Of a stretch of DNA of 64,000 nucleotides, positions 11,950-21,813 are shown one piece after another. Made by a program: the position numbers and the translations under genes. The notes below the pieces were generated by a model that made no database searches, was not told the origin of the DNA, and worked only from the letters and a program-made list of their open reading frames with translations. The DNA lies in NCBI GenBank assembly GCA_015680685.1, contig MNCI01005375.1, positions 8,887 through 72,886 of the forward strand, written 5' to 3'. This DNA comes from Gnetum montanum. Lineage: Eukaryota > Streptophyta > Gnetopsida > Gnetales > Gnetaceae. Position 1 is the stretch's first letter; every line of letters begins with the position of its first letter.

Positions 11950-13067
11950 GAAAAATGTTTATTGCAAAAATGTTTAAGGGAAAGAAGTTAATTGATGCAC
12001 CAAATAGGAATGCTAGTGGGTCCTCCCCAAAGTAGGCTCATGCTCATTATGCCCTGAAAATCCCACATTCAAAGAGTTCATAGGCTTTAAAAATATGATT
12101 CAGAAGTAAGAGTTAAAGTCTTAACCACAAGAATTTACCAAAAAGAAAACAATGTATCAACCAAAATATAGACTACTGATACAACTAGCAATGAGGTGGA
12201 AAATGGAGAAAGAATGATGGGAAGAAGAGAATGGAATGGAGTCCCAAGAACAAGGTGGTGTGTAGTCCCTTGTGTATTAATGGTTAATGTTTCTTAGTAG
12301 ATCTCATTCCAAATCCAGCCTCAAATAATCCACATCAAGTGACTTCACATTAATACATTTGGCCAATCCATCCACTTGAAGTAACATGAATGCTTCCACC
12401 AAAGAGTCACCACCATTCCGAGGGAATGAGAAAGGAAAAAGTAGGAAGTGAGAAAGGGCCTTAGTGAGAGGGAACATGTTTTTTTAGTTCCATAACCAGT
12501 GCTTGTAGCCCAGATGATTATTTTGTCTAAGAGGTGTGCTTTGAATTCTCACTTTTTTCTTGCATGAGAACCATACTATGGAAAGACTTATTATTTTTAT
12601 TAGATCAGCTTCCCAATAATGGAGCAATGTCAGAATGGTAAAGAAAACTCAAGAAGAAAACATCTAGGAACCTAAGAGAATTTCTAGCAAAAATGCATCA
12701 AATCCCCTTGAAGTCACACCCTTTTCATTCCTTGAGTCCTTCCTCAGTTTGAGAAATTCCTAGTCACCAATTCGTTAATAATTTTATTATTAAGAAAGGG
12801 ACCATACAGGGTCATCCCTTCTTAGAGGTATTATGTGCACTGGCCATTCTAAGTTCATGGAATGGTTTTGGCTCATTGCACACTGACAAATAGTCTCTTA
12901 TTAATGCTTTTGTTTAACTTTTTAGGAATTTCCAACTTCCCTCAATTGATGTTTTCTAGGTTAAGGTTTGGAAGTTGGCAATGATCTTGCTCTAGTGCAT
13001 CTGTGCTTTCAACGTGAGCACAAGTTATTTCCTTAGTTAGTTCCATGCATGTTACTGAGTTTCTCTC
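11950..13067. other. B1 non-coding spacer downstream of protease
   Basis: About 1.1 kb with no recognisable gene. Where RT would normally begin, the reading frame stops after the protease (WLIDD-stop at 13,068) and non-coding sequence follows. The block near 12,705-12,740 is shared with the spacer of B2. Confidence 0.6.
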
Positions 13068-13832
13068 TTAATCATCTATGAGCCACTGGGTGCCTTTTTG
13101 TCTTATGGCTACTACATATAGGCACTTTTGTAGGGTAAGGTCTTGTGCACATCGGTTGCATGTAGGCAATGCTAAACTTTTCTCAACCCCTGATCTTTGC
13201 ACGCAATGGCACCCTGTATCACTATATGCAACACATGGAACCTTCTTATTTTTGATCTTTCCAGAAGTATTCTCCTTAGATATCTCCAGGGAAAGATCAC
13301 GAATTCCTAGGTGTGCATCTATAATACTTAGCCATGCCATTCCCATTATTATTGGAAAGTCCCCTTTATCATTATTTACTTGTATCACTAGGAAATCAGC
13401 TGGGTAGAACCATCCACACACAATGGTAACGATGTCCTCCACCAGTCTCGAAGGAACAATGATGGACTGGTCAGCCAGCTCTAGGAAAATATTGCTCTTT
13501 CTTAATGGAGGCAGGTTCCAAGCTTTGTACATATCTTGTGATATTAAATTGACTCTGAAACCTGAATCTAGAAAAGCTTTACATGGTCCATTCCCAAAGA
13601 CTTTGAGATAGATTAGAGGGCTTCTAGGATCAAATAATTTCTTGGGAATGTGGCCCACCTTAATCCAGTTAGTAATGGCATGTGTTAACATAACCATATG
13701 TGTTAGGCTCGGTGTTTGGTTTAAAGGGAGCTCTGAAGCCTTATTTGATGGAGAGGCATTCAGAGGTTCAACCTTTTGTGCTTGTGAGGACTTGGTTGGA
13801 CTGTTGGTTCTAAAGAAAGGTCTTTTCTTCAT
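13068..13832 (-). pseudogene. B1 retropepsin-like aspartic protease domain, C-terminal to gag
   Basis: This 254-codon stretch is open and lies in the same frame as the gag upstream, so it is the protease end of a gag-protease polyprotein. The protease would cut the polyprotein during particle maturation. The fold is marked by CKAFLDSGFRVNLIS, in which DSG replaces the usual DLGAS of Athila-type proteases and Phe-Arg replaces the following residues. FPIIMGMAWLSIIDAHLGI is the flap-downstream region. It is homologous to B3 at 44,585-44,990 (CKALFDLGSSVNLIS). The frame ends before any RT. The alteration next to the catalytic Asp leaves activity doubtful. Confidence 0.8.
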
Positions 13833-16258
13833 AAGGTTGTTAGAACTAACTACGGGTTAACGATTCATAGCCCTCATGGCATTGTGTTGTTGCGGTTGAG
13901 TGGGGACTTCCCCTTGCATTACTAGAGCAAGTGGTAATGGAGCTATCGGTGTGAGAGTTGTGGATGGATTTGGAGGATGGTATTTCTATGGGTTATCTCC
14001 CCTAGGAGAAGGAGTCCTATAATACTCCTGAGCTTAGTAGTGATGTTGTGATGTCATGTGACCAACAGAGTCACGTGGAGAGATTGGATGCTACACGTAG
14101 TAGCCATATGGAACCAATTGTCGGTAGGGGTATTGTTTCCTTGGTGGTGGCATCCCCCATGACTATGGGTATTACCACTGTTGATGTTTCTCAATAGGTT
14201 GTGGTGGAGTTCCACTTGGATAATATGTTGAAGGTTGGTGGAACTACTTTGGGTTACCTTGGGGATAAGGTAACCATTAGGGTGCTTGCGGTTTATTAAG
14301 TCCTGGGTTGAGTGCATACACCCCAAACTCTTGTAGATGTGAGATCACTGGGCAACATCCCTTAGGATGGTCTTATTGGCATATCTCACATCCACCATCA
14401 TTATCCATGTCTAAATCCACAACCTCTTTGGTGATGGCCATTTTTCCCTTACCCTTGTTACGCGCATTTTCCACTTCTCTCTTTTTCTTTTTGTCATGAT
14501 CACTACCTTGCTCCATAGACTCCTCTAAAATTTTAAGAATAGTTTTAAACCTACTATCCAAGGAGTCCCACATTTGGTCTACCTTTGCCAATACTTTTGT
14601 TGTTAAGTTTTGGAGTGACAAAGTTTTCTTATTCACCATCTCTGCAAGTGATGACTCTTCTTTCTCCTCACAGAATCTCACTCCTCTTTTTCGAAGGGAA
14701 GGATCTCAGTTGTACTCTTCTGCACTTTCTTTCTTTCGTAGCTCATCTTCTTCTTTGGCTACTTGCTTTAGCAATCCATGAATTTGATGATACCTAAGCT
14801 TTGATAATATTCCTTGGCCATATGTTCCAAGGGTTCTTCTTGTTTCATTCCTAAGCCCATCCACGAGATGGTGTAGTTGATCCCGCTATGAATAACCATG
14901 GCCAAGGCAACGATGTGATAGTGCATAATAGCGGTCCATGGTAGCATCCAAGGGTTCATGATTTCTATGCTTCCATCCTTGGATTTGGTTTCACAAGTTA
15001 GACACTCGAGAGTACATTTGATACTTATCATTGAATAGCTCTAACATTGTACTCCACCTCCGAATGGATTTCAGTTCTAAGGACTGGTACTAGCTTTTAG
15101 CTTCTTTTACTAGCATCCTTGGGAATAACTTCAGTTTTTTCCATTCATTTTCTATATTTTGCAAGGCACATGTATCATGGAATTCTTGTAAATTATTTTG
15201 AGGATTAGCGTTGTATCCCCCTTCAAATTATGGGATATTGTTCATGTCTAACCTCTTGATCCTACTATGATTTTGATGCCTTGTTGGAACTCTTATGACC
15301 TTTGTTATATCTAGCATGGTTCTAGTTGTGAGTAAGGGTTCTTCGTGGTCATCTTGTTCATAGTTTCTGTGGTGTCTACGTGGTTCCCTACTCTTCCTTA
15401 TTCTATGCCTTGATTCCTTAGAGTGTCCTTGTCCTCATTCTCGACTATCTTGTCAATGTTTTTCACTCTATTTTCCTTTATCCTCATGGTTGGTTTCCTT
15501 ATGACTAGGTTTAGACACTAAAGGAGAGGGTGAATGTGATGATGAAGGTGAAGAAGAAGGAGAACCATCACCATGATGATGATTTCTACCTTCTCTTCAA
15601 TGGTCTTAGCCTTGATCATGATTACGATAGGAATGTCTACCCTTATCATGTGTTTGTGTTCCCTCGTTGAACACTTCATGTTCGTGGGGATCAGAACCAA
15701 GGTTGTGAACCATGGAGTGGAGGTTCTGATACACCACTTCCTGACCATCGTTAGGAGAAGGAACATCATTTGGTAGGGAACCTATTGAAGCAGGTTCACC
15801 ACCCTCAATTTTGCTTAATACATGCAAGGTGTTATGGGGCCATTTACCCTTGAAGGATGTGTCATAACTCTCCTGTCGCAAGTCCCATTGAAGTTGCACT
15901 TCTATGGGATGATAGTCCCTTGTGTTATGATCACATGAAATTTATTCTATGTATAAAAGTGGCATTCCTATTTGTGTAAGGCATGAAGGAGCATGTCAGG
16001 GACTAATCAGTCTGGACGCAACACTATGTTACCCTCCAAGTCTCTCCAACACAGTTGTTCATCTTGGTGGAGAATAAAGGTGAAATCGGGTACATACTCA
16101 TCGTGATGAGTATATACCACCTGAAACTATTGAGAAACTGGTAGATCTTGGTTACATGTATTATGCCGTCGACTGTCTCTTGTGTTAGTCTTAGGTGGTA
16201 AAGTGCTCTTATGCGAAGAAGAAGACATTTTTGTCTTTTTTAGTGTGCGATGTACCAT
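13833..16258 (-). pseudogene. B1 gag (capsid polyprotein), decayed
   Basis: Gag forms the particle of the element. First ATGs after the PBS are at 16,258 and 16,228; a frameshift lies before about 15,957, after which one frame runs to the protease (segments beginning 15,899, 14,681 and 13,832 are all in phase). An Arg/His/Asp/Ser-rich linker (15,640-15,330) precedes the gag core: NNLQEFHDTCALQNIENEW, AKSWYQSLELKSIRRW, YYALSHRCLGHGY (about 15,200-14,900). A Lys-rich segment (KKKKREVENARNKGKGK) and a Pro/Tyr/His-rich tail follow. No CCHC knuckle was found. Roughly a dozen in-frame stops occur, mostly at plausible Gln positions. Confidence 0.75.
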
Positions 16259-16354
16259 TGTCTTATCTTCCTTTGATTAGCCCTAAGGGTTTGTTCTAAC
16301 GTTCCAATGATATGGATGATTTCCTATCTTCTACGTAGGACATAAACAACTAAG

Positions 16355-16372
16355 TCCTTAGCAACAGTGCCA
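16355..16372 (-). promoter_or_regulatory. B1 primer-binding site, tRNA-Asp type
   Basis: On the minus strand, one base after the LTR end CTCATCA, the sequence reads TGGCACTGTTGCTAAGGA. The complement of a plant tRNA-Asp 3' end is TGGCGCCGTTGCCGGGGA, the usual primer of Athila-type elements. Thirteen of eighteen bases match and all five differences are C-to-T or G-to-A transitions. Confidence 0.8.
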
Positions 16373-16373
16373 A

Positions 16374-17140
16374 TGATGAGTGGTGAGGTACCCCTACACT
16401 CAACCATATGAATATGAATGTCTCACATGCAATCTGGTTGAACTCCAAGGACGAAATGGTTAAAAACCTTAATGGAACACTTAGGGTTAATCAATCATTA
16501 TCTTCCCAAACTTACTTGTATTGTCATGGTTGTATGGTTAAGTAAGCTTAAGGTATATGATTTTTATAACTTTTATCCTTTTTGTGTCTTATGCTAATAA
16601 GGGAAAGGAAAAGAGAACTAAGTGACTAACTTACTTTAACTATACATTAACTAAGTTCTAATTTTCCTAACACCAGTATTCATTCCCACTTGCCATACAC
16701 ATCCTGAACCAATGCAACACTGCTAGGATTACCAAATGCTAATCGTTACTGGGTTACCAAGCATTACATGCATGCTCGAAGCAGTGGTACTGAGTGCACT
16801 TAAAATAAGAGGATCAAGGGTTGAGAGATAAATTAATTAACTAGGAAATCATTAAACATTCAAAAATAATTAATTAATAATTAGCTTAATCTATATGCTG
16901 CAAGGTTTATCATAAAGTTCATCTTTATTGCCATACAAAAATGTGTGCTTAGGGACAATTTGCTCGAATAAAGATCCGTTCACTCTATGACTGCTACTGC
17001 GGGCACATAGAAATTATTCTAACTTTGGAATGGTAAAACTACAAGAGTTTGGCTAAGGGTCTAAGTCTAACTATCTGGAACAAAGGGTGTCACCTCTTAT
17101 TTATAGAAGATGAGGTAGGACACAATATCACTGCTCATCA
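16374..17140 (-). repeat. B1 5' LTR
   Basis: The LTR has perfect 7-bp inverted ends (TGATGAG...CTCATCA) and carries a TATA box on the minus strand, CTATAAATAAG, at 17,096-17,106. This would be the promoter for the B1 transcript. It pairs with 10,508-11,267. Confidence 0.9.
17096..17106 (-). promoter_or_regulatory. TATA box in B1 5' LTR
   Basis: CTATAAATAAG on the minus strand, about 35 bases from the U3 end of the LTR. The same box is conserved in the partner LTR. An initiation site some 25-35 bases downstream is expected. Confidence 0.6.
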
Positions 17141-17585
17141 CCCACCCATTATCAATGTTGTTCAATGCACATGCATCATCGAAGGCTTATAAATGATGTT
17201 GCAAATATAAATCATAGCCCCCTAAAAACTTGAGAAAGTAATTTAAATCAAGCCTAGGTAAAAAACTTTCCTTACAATGCCTACGGCATATTCAAATAGC
17301 CTCTTTCATATGCATTAGGCTCTTAGTGGCCAATAGGGGTTCATCGTCACTAAGTAGGTTATGAGTCTTTGAGTTGGAATAATATTGTCTTTGTTCATGT
17401 TAGTGTTCCTAAATTTTCCCATGAATTCAATTTTTATTTCTACGGTGACCCCTTGAGAAATGGTCATCCATGTTATGACCTGATGTTGAAGGAGCAGAGG
17501 CAAAAAAAGAACTAGAAGACTTGTCATGACTTTTGCAAGTCTCCCAATCATCCCTAGACATATCCTTGCTAACCATTGATAAGGT
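17141..17585 (-). pseudogene. B2 gag, N-terminal part
   Basis: On the minus strand the frame reads SHDKSSSSFFASAPSTSGHN, an Asp/His/Arg-rich linker, DDEPLLATKSLMH, then LKFLGGYDLYLQHHL and DDACALNNIDNG at the B1 junction. B1 gag has EEPLLTTRTM, FEGGYNANPQNNL and DTCALQNIENEW in the same order. Stops at linker positions are TAG or TAA at plausible Gln codons. Upstream, the gag start, leader and PBS are deleted and the frame runs into LTR sequence near 17,590, where CCTAGAATAGTATTTAC is duplicated (17,592 and 17,620). Confidence 0.7.
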
Positions 17586-17604
17586 TCTAGGCCTAGAATA
17601 GTAT

Positions 17605-18178
17605 TTACTATCTTCCCACCTAGAATAGTATTTACTTTTTTGCATATGATTTAGTCTAGAGTGAGGTGTATGATGTGATTCCAAATTACTATGCTACTCC
17701 TAAAGTCAATAAGAAATAACTTGAGTGAACTAATAGACAATGGAAAATAAAATCTTAGCTAGCCTAAGTGCAATAAGCATCTATCCTTAATCATCCACAT
17801 GCATATTGGACCTCATGTACTACTTCTAGGGTTACCAAGTGCATATTACTTGAGCAGAACTAGATATGCTACTGGGTTACCAAGTAGTTACACTTAAATG
17901 TTTATGATTAAGACGTACTCATTCCACATTAATAGCATGAATAGTAAATGATAATAAATAAATATTTAAAAAGAAATCAATAAATATTAATTAATGATTA
18001 AACAATTATAAGGTAAGTGAATGCTACAATGATGGATTAATCTCAATCTTTATTGTTGATTGTGTGTGTGTCCAAGTACATCACACTCGAACAAAGGTTC
18101 TATACAATTACAAACATCACTCTATAGGAATGCACTTAGGAGAGAACTAAAAATGAATTGAAAACTAACAAGAAGACT
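17605..18178 (-). repeat. B2 5' LTR, left piece
   Basis: The piece matches 3,115-3,660 of the B2 3' LTR. The first about 130 bases of the LTR as read on the plus strand are missing, together with the PBS, and the copy is cut at 18,178 by the insertion of element A. The remaining part is at 43,002-43,176. Confidence 0.8.
18174..18178. repeat. Element A target-site duplication, left copy (AGACT)
   Basis: AGACT abuts the TG of the A 5' LTR at 18,179 and is repeated exactly at 43,002-43,006 after the CA end of the 3' LTR. Confidence 0.9.
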
Positions 18179-19553
18179 TGAAACACCATAATATTTCAGG
18201 TTCCTGATGCCATAGCAGAGTCTTGAAATTTGAGCAAAGACAGTCTACCCAGGGACCATGTTAGGATTTGTCAAAAGTATTCAGGATGAGCTAAAAATTT
18301 TGGCAAGTTTTCTAATGGATAAATCTGCTACACTACGCTACACTGCGTAGCATAGCAAGCCTTGAGGAGACCAATCAGATGTCCAAGATGCAAATTGATA
18401 ACAAGCTAGTCTTCCAAAGCATCTACCCTATATCATCCCTGAAGCATGAGTGATATGGTGCAATAGAATGTGATGAATTTTGTCAAGCATTATCTCAATC
18501 TAAGTGCTACGCTATGCTACACTATGCAGCATAGCACTATGTAGTGGGGATATACTTTGACAACACTCTTACCCAGACAGCTCCGATGGAGTAAAAGCAC
18601 TTGCCCCTGCTTCAACCATCAAACAAGCTTGCTCTGCTGACACATCAAGACATGACAAACATCCTATGACAAAATGCTTGCAAAAATGAGTTAGGATTCA
18701 ACCAACACTAGGTGCTATGCAATGCAATGTAGCACAGCATAGCAAGGACAGAACACACAAAGGCCCCTCTACCAGGTGACTCAGGCAAGGGAATCACACT
18801 TGGAAATGCTTCAACCTCCAAAAATACCTATCCCACTTAGCCCTCACACCTCAAGCAAAGTTTCTTGATAAAACATTACAAATTAGATAGGGATCCATGT
18901 CATATTGGCTACTACATTGTTCTATGCTGCATAGCATAGCACAACATAGTGAGGATGAAAAGGAATAGAATGCCCCAATGATGAACTCAGTAGCTCTCAA
19001 ATCTTTCTAGCATGGAAGAAAAAGTTGTAGTTGCTTGCTTGACCAAGCCTCAGCTAGATGCTCTCAACTTCTAGGTAAGACTCCTTTCAAGATAGACAAC
19101 TATGCTATGCTATGCTACGTAGCGTAGCACAACATAGTGTGTAGTTACTTAGACTATGCCAACACGATGGATAACGTAAGTAATGTAACACTTACATGGA
19201 GGCATCAAGATGTTTTCAATTAGATCTAAAACTTGTTGGCAATGATCATTCTCACCGTAGCACCTCTTCCGTGGACAAAATCAACAAGTTTACTTCATTT
19301 TACATATCCCTAGTCAATCCCAAAATTGTCCCTACACTTAACCTTGCTCAAAAAAAGTAGGGAAGATGTAGTCCTGGAGCATAGGCTCCATTTTGATTTC
19401 ATTGTTGGTATGCTTTCTAGATTTTGGCACAAGCAGTTTCAGAAATATGGTCACAGTGTAACAGGGTTCAAAACCAGCATCACACACCTACATAGCATAG
19501 CCATGTTTGCACCTTGTGGGCCCCAGGACATGTGCCATCTAGACCACATTTGG
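18179..19553 (+). repeat. Element A 5' LTR, 3' part lost
   Basis: The LTR starts TGAAACACC and aligns with the 3' LTR from 40,876 up to about 42,390 ('catagccatgtttgcaccttgtggg' is shared). Beyond 19,553 the two LTRs diverge: the TATA box and the last about 600 bases of the 3' LTR have no counterpart here, and no PBS is recognisable. Five imperfect palindromes built on GCTATGC/GCATAGC sit at regular spacing inside it. Confidence 0.85.
18325..19130. repeat. Five GCTATGC palindromes in the 5' LTR of A, about 195 bp apart
   Basis: Palindromic clusters lie at 18,325-18,359, 18,504-18,537, 18,712-18,743, 18,921-18,940 and 19,101-19,130, with centres 180-207 bases apart. The second reads GTGCTACGCTATGC...GCAGCATAGCAC. 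Sequence between them is not obviously tandem. The 3' LTR has the same five at matching spacing. Confidence 0.75.
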
Positions 19554-19843
19554 CACTATAAGGTAAGCCTTTTGGTGCCCTTTCTATGTCTTATGAGTAG
19601 TCCTGCATATTGTCTATACCCCATCACCTACTAGCATAGAAGTGACACCCTTGCTATTGTCTACGCATCATGTGGTGTAGACTAATTGCAACGATAGTTC
19701 CTTTGGAACCTGGCAGGATGAAAAGCCTTCGATTGCTTATTGATTTACGTGTTTCTTGTTTACAACCTGCCTTCAACCACACAAAATCATTCCTGCAACC
19801 ACTGCTATTCCCACCTCAAAATTTGAGGTTTCTTTCTTGGTTC
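19554..19843. other. Element A leader between LTR homology and LINE
   Basis: About 290 bases that do not match the 3' LTR. No gene is seen. It could be replaced LTR end or untranslated leader; a PBS could not be identified. Confidence 0.4.
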
Positions 19844-19858
19844 AAAACACCATAGGTG
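19844..19858. repeat. LINE target-site duplication, left copy
   Basis: AAAACACCATAGGTG, repeated exactly at 25,876-25,890 after the A-rich tail. A perfect 15-bp duplication is typical of target-primed reverse transcription. Confidence 0.95.
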
Positions 19859-19908
19859 AACGGAAACGACTACTGCGACGGCTGCCATGGCAGTAAATCT
19901 TCTACCTC

Positions 19909-21156
19909 TTGACGGCAGTGACGGCAGCAACAACAGCAGCAGTAGCGATGGCAGCGACTACTGCGACGGCTGCCACGACAGCGACAGCAACGACAGCCAC
20001 GATGGCAGCGACAGCCGCGACGGCTGCTGTGGCCGCTACGATCGCCGCGGGGGCCACTATGGCGGCCGCTACGGATGCGACTATGGCGGTTGAAGGTACG
20101 GTAGCATTTACGGAGGCGACAACCACGGCTGCGACGGCGACCCCGTCGATGGCTGATACCGTGACCTCCATGGTTACGGCCGCAGAGCTTCTTGGGACGG
20201 CTGCAATCGCAGCCGCGGCAACCTCGACAACCACTGCGCTGCCCGAGGCCATCGAGGCTCACTCTCCTTCCAACCACACCTTGCGCCTTCGCATCTGTAA
20301 CCCCCCTACTGACGGCATGCGTACCATGGAACGGAGCCTCATCGGGCGTTTCATCTCCCAGGGGAGCTGCCCCCAACTTGACCTAATACGACGCTGGGTC
20401 AAGGAGCAGTGGAAAATGGAGGGTGTTACTGTCAGGAGCCTCTCGGAGGATCTGCTCCTCTTCGTCTTCCCCTCCCTGTAGGCCCGCGACTCCCTCCTTC
20501 TCGGCGGACCTTGGTTCTATGGGGCCCGGGGTCTCGCATTGACCCCCTGGCTCCCCGGTGCCCACAAAGAACCCAATTTGTTCACCCGCGCCCCTATTTG
20601 GATCTAGGTGGCCGGTATTCCGTTGGAGTTATGGGGCCTTGAGTTTCTATTGGAGGTGGCAGGCCATTTCGGCGAGTTCATCGCCTTCGACCAGGTCACG
20701 CGGTCGCTGGACAGGTTGGGATATGCCCACTTTTGCATCTGGTGAAACCTGGCCGCGACCGACTTCGTCCGGGAGGTCGTCTTGGAGCTTCCGGGGGGCG
20801 AGGAATCCCTCCAAGTTACCTATGAAAACCTTGACGGTTGGGACCTATCCATGCACAGCCTGACCCCCCACACAGACCAGCCGGGGGGGTGCGGCTGCTG
20901 TGGTAAGCCGGGCCACCATGCGGTAGAATGTCGTTTTCGCAAGGCTCGCTCGTCTAACCCTGCCCGCCAGCTTTCCGAGGAGGACAACTGGGTCACCATG
21001 GCCCGTAAGGGGCAACTGCGGCCCCCGCCCTACCACCCCCACCCTGCCCCCCCCCACATTCCCAACCTCCTTCCACCCCGACTGCACCCCCCTCCTCTCA
21101 CTCTCCCACGACCCCCACTCCCAACCAAACCTCCCCCCCCTCACCAGGGCACCTAA
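19909..21156 (+). pseudogene. LINE ORF1: DUF4283-like domain and CCHC zinc knuckle
   Basis: ORF1 proteins bind the LINE RNA. The frame from the ATG at 19,909 runs to the TAA at 21,154 with in-frame stops near 20,479 (TAG), 20,605 (TAG) and 20,744 (TGA) and no frameshift. The first about 100 residues are a low-complexity Ala/Thr tract. A DUF4283-like fold follows (LIGRFISQGSCP, LLLGGPWFY, WIQ-type VAGIPLELW region). The knuckle CGCCGKPGHHAVEC (about residues 328-341) is intact, and a Pro-rich tail closes the protein. An ATG at 19,887 opens a different frame and is not preferred. The domain plus knuckle layout is standard for plant L1 ORF1. Confidence 0.8.
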
Positions 21157-21184
21157 TAACGACCCCCCGTGCCAAGACCACCCC

Positions 21185-21292
21185 NNNNNNNNNNNNNNNN
21201 NNNNNNNNNNNNNNNNNNNNNNNNNNNNNNNNNNNNNNNNNNNNNNNNNNNNNNNNNNNNNNNNNNNNNNNNNNNNNNNNNNNNNNNNNNNN
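21185..21292. other. Assembly gap (Ns)
   Basis: A run of undetermined bases between LINE ORF1 and ORF2. Flanks are C-rich, a common cause of assembly failure. The ORF1-ORF2 spacer cannot be read. Confidence 1.
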
Positions 21293-21534
21293 CTCCCCCC
21301 ACTGGGGGAATGGGTCAACGTCGTTCGAAGGAGTACCCGGACCAGACAGTGCAATGCACTACCGTCCCCCGCTGAGGAGACTGGCTGCACCCCTGTGGTC
21401 CGTGAGGGGGAGGGACGCCCAGGCTGCCTGACTGCGTCCCGCTCCAAAGGTCGACAGGCCCAGCGTCACATCGACTTGGGTCAACAACAGACATTACGGG
21501 AGTTCTACTAGCGCCACCCCTCTGGTTGCACATA

Positions 21535-21813
21535 AAGATTCTCAGTTGGAATTCCAGGGGGCAGGGTACCCCCTATAAATGAAATACCCTGCGCAGTATT
21601 GTCCGAGAGGAAAATTGTGACGTGGTTTGTCTCCAGGAAACCAAGTTGCAGGCTGCAGAGTCCGGTCACCTCCAGTGGACGGACTGGACCACATACCTGC
21701 ACCCCATCCAGGGCCAGGCCGTCCCCTCCCCGGGCCCCACGCCCTTTTCGGTTCGAACCTTCATGGCTATCCAAGCCGTGGCTTCGCCCGCTGGTGGAAG
21801 ACAGCTGGGCTGA
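21535..21813 (+). pseudogene. LINE ORF2 endonuclease, N-terminal remnant
   Basis: The frame reads ILSWNSRGQGTP, then CDVVCLQETKL, the start of an apurinic-type endonuclease that nicks the target DNA; the catalytic Glu of the QETK motif is present. After about 90 residues the sequence jumps, in another frame, to RPFRFEPSWL, a segment that normally follows the whole endonuclease domain. The middle and C-terminal part, including the SDH motif, is therefore deleted. This copy could not nick DNA. Confidence 0.8.

Larger units (their letters stand above)
10508..17140 (-). mobile_element. B1: non-autonomous Athila-like LTR element, structurally complete
   Basis: B1 is 6.6 kb with two LTRs of 760 and 767 bp, a primer-binding site, a polypurine tract and a near-perfect 5-bp target duplication. 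The internal region codes on the minus strand for gag and an aspartic protease in one frame (16,258-13,068) and for a 199-residue ORF with a membrane segment near the 3' LTR. RT, RNase H and integrase are absent. Insertion is within B2 gag: the B2 frame reads ALNNIDNG on one side and WQRLKLFP on the other, matching an uninterrupted gag. Confidence 0.9.

Noticed and set aside
18325-19130. CRISPR array or MITE from the regular palindromes
   Set aside because: Repeats are too far apart and too variable for CRISPR, and they have no terminal repeats or target duplications of their own. They are internal parts of an LTR found in both copies.
18179-19858. Element A as two unrelated repeats flanking host DNA
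   Set aside because: The exact AGACT duplication, TG/CA ends and rejoining of the B2 LTR show a single insertion.
19870-20376. Minus-strand ORFs in the LINE start (168 and 116 residues, Arg/Gly- and Ala-rich)
   Set aside because: They are shadows of the GC-rich trinucleotide-like repeat of ORF1, open in several frames at once, and have no domain.
20845-21447. 200-residue minus ORF over the N gap
   Set aside because: It is translated through undetermined bases and lies antisense to ORF1. No evidence supports it.
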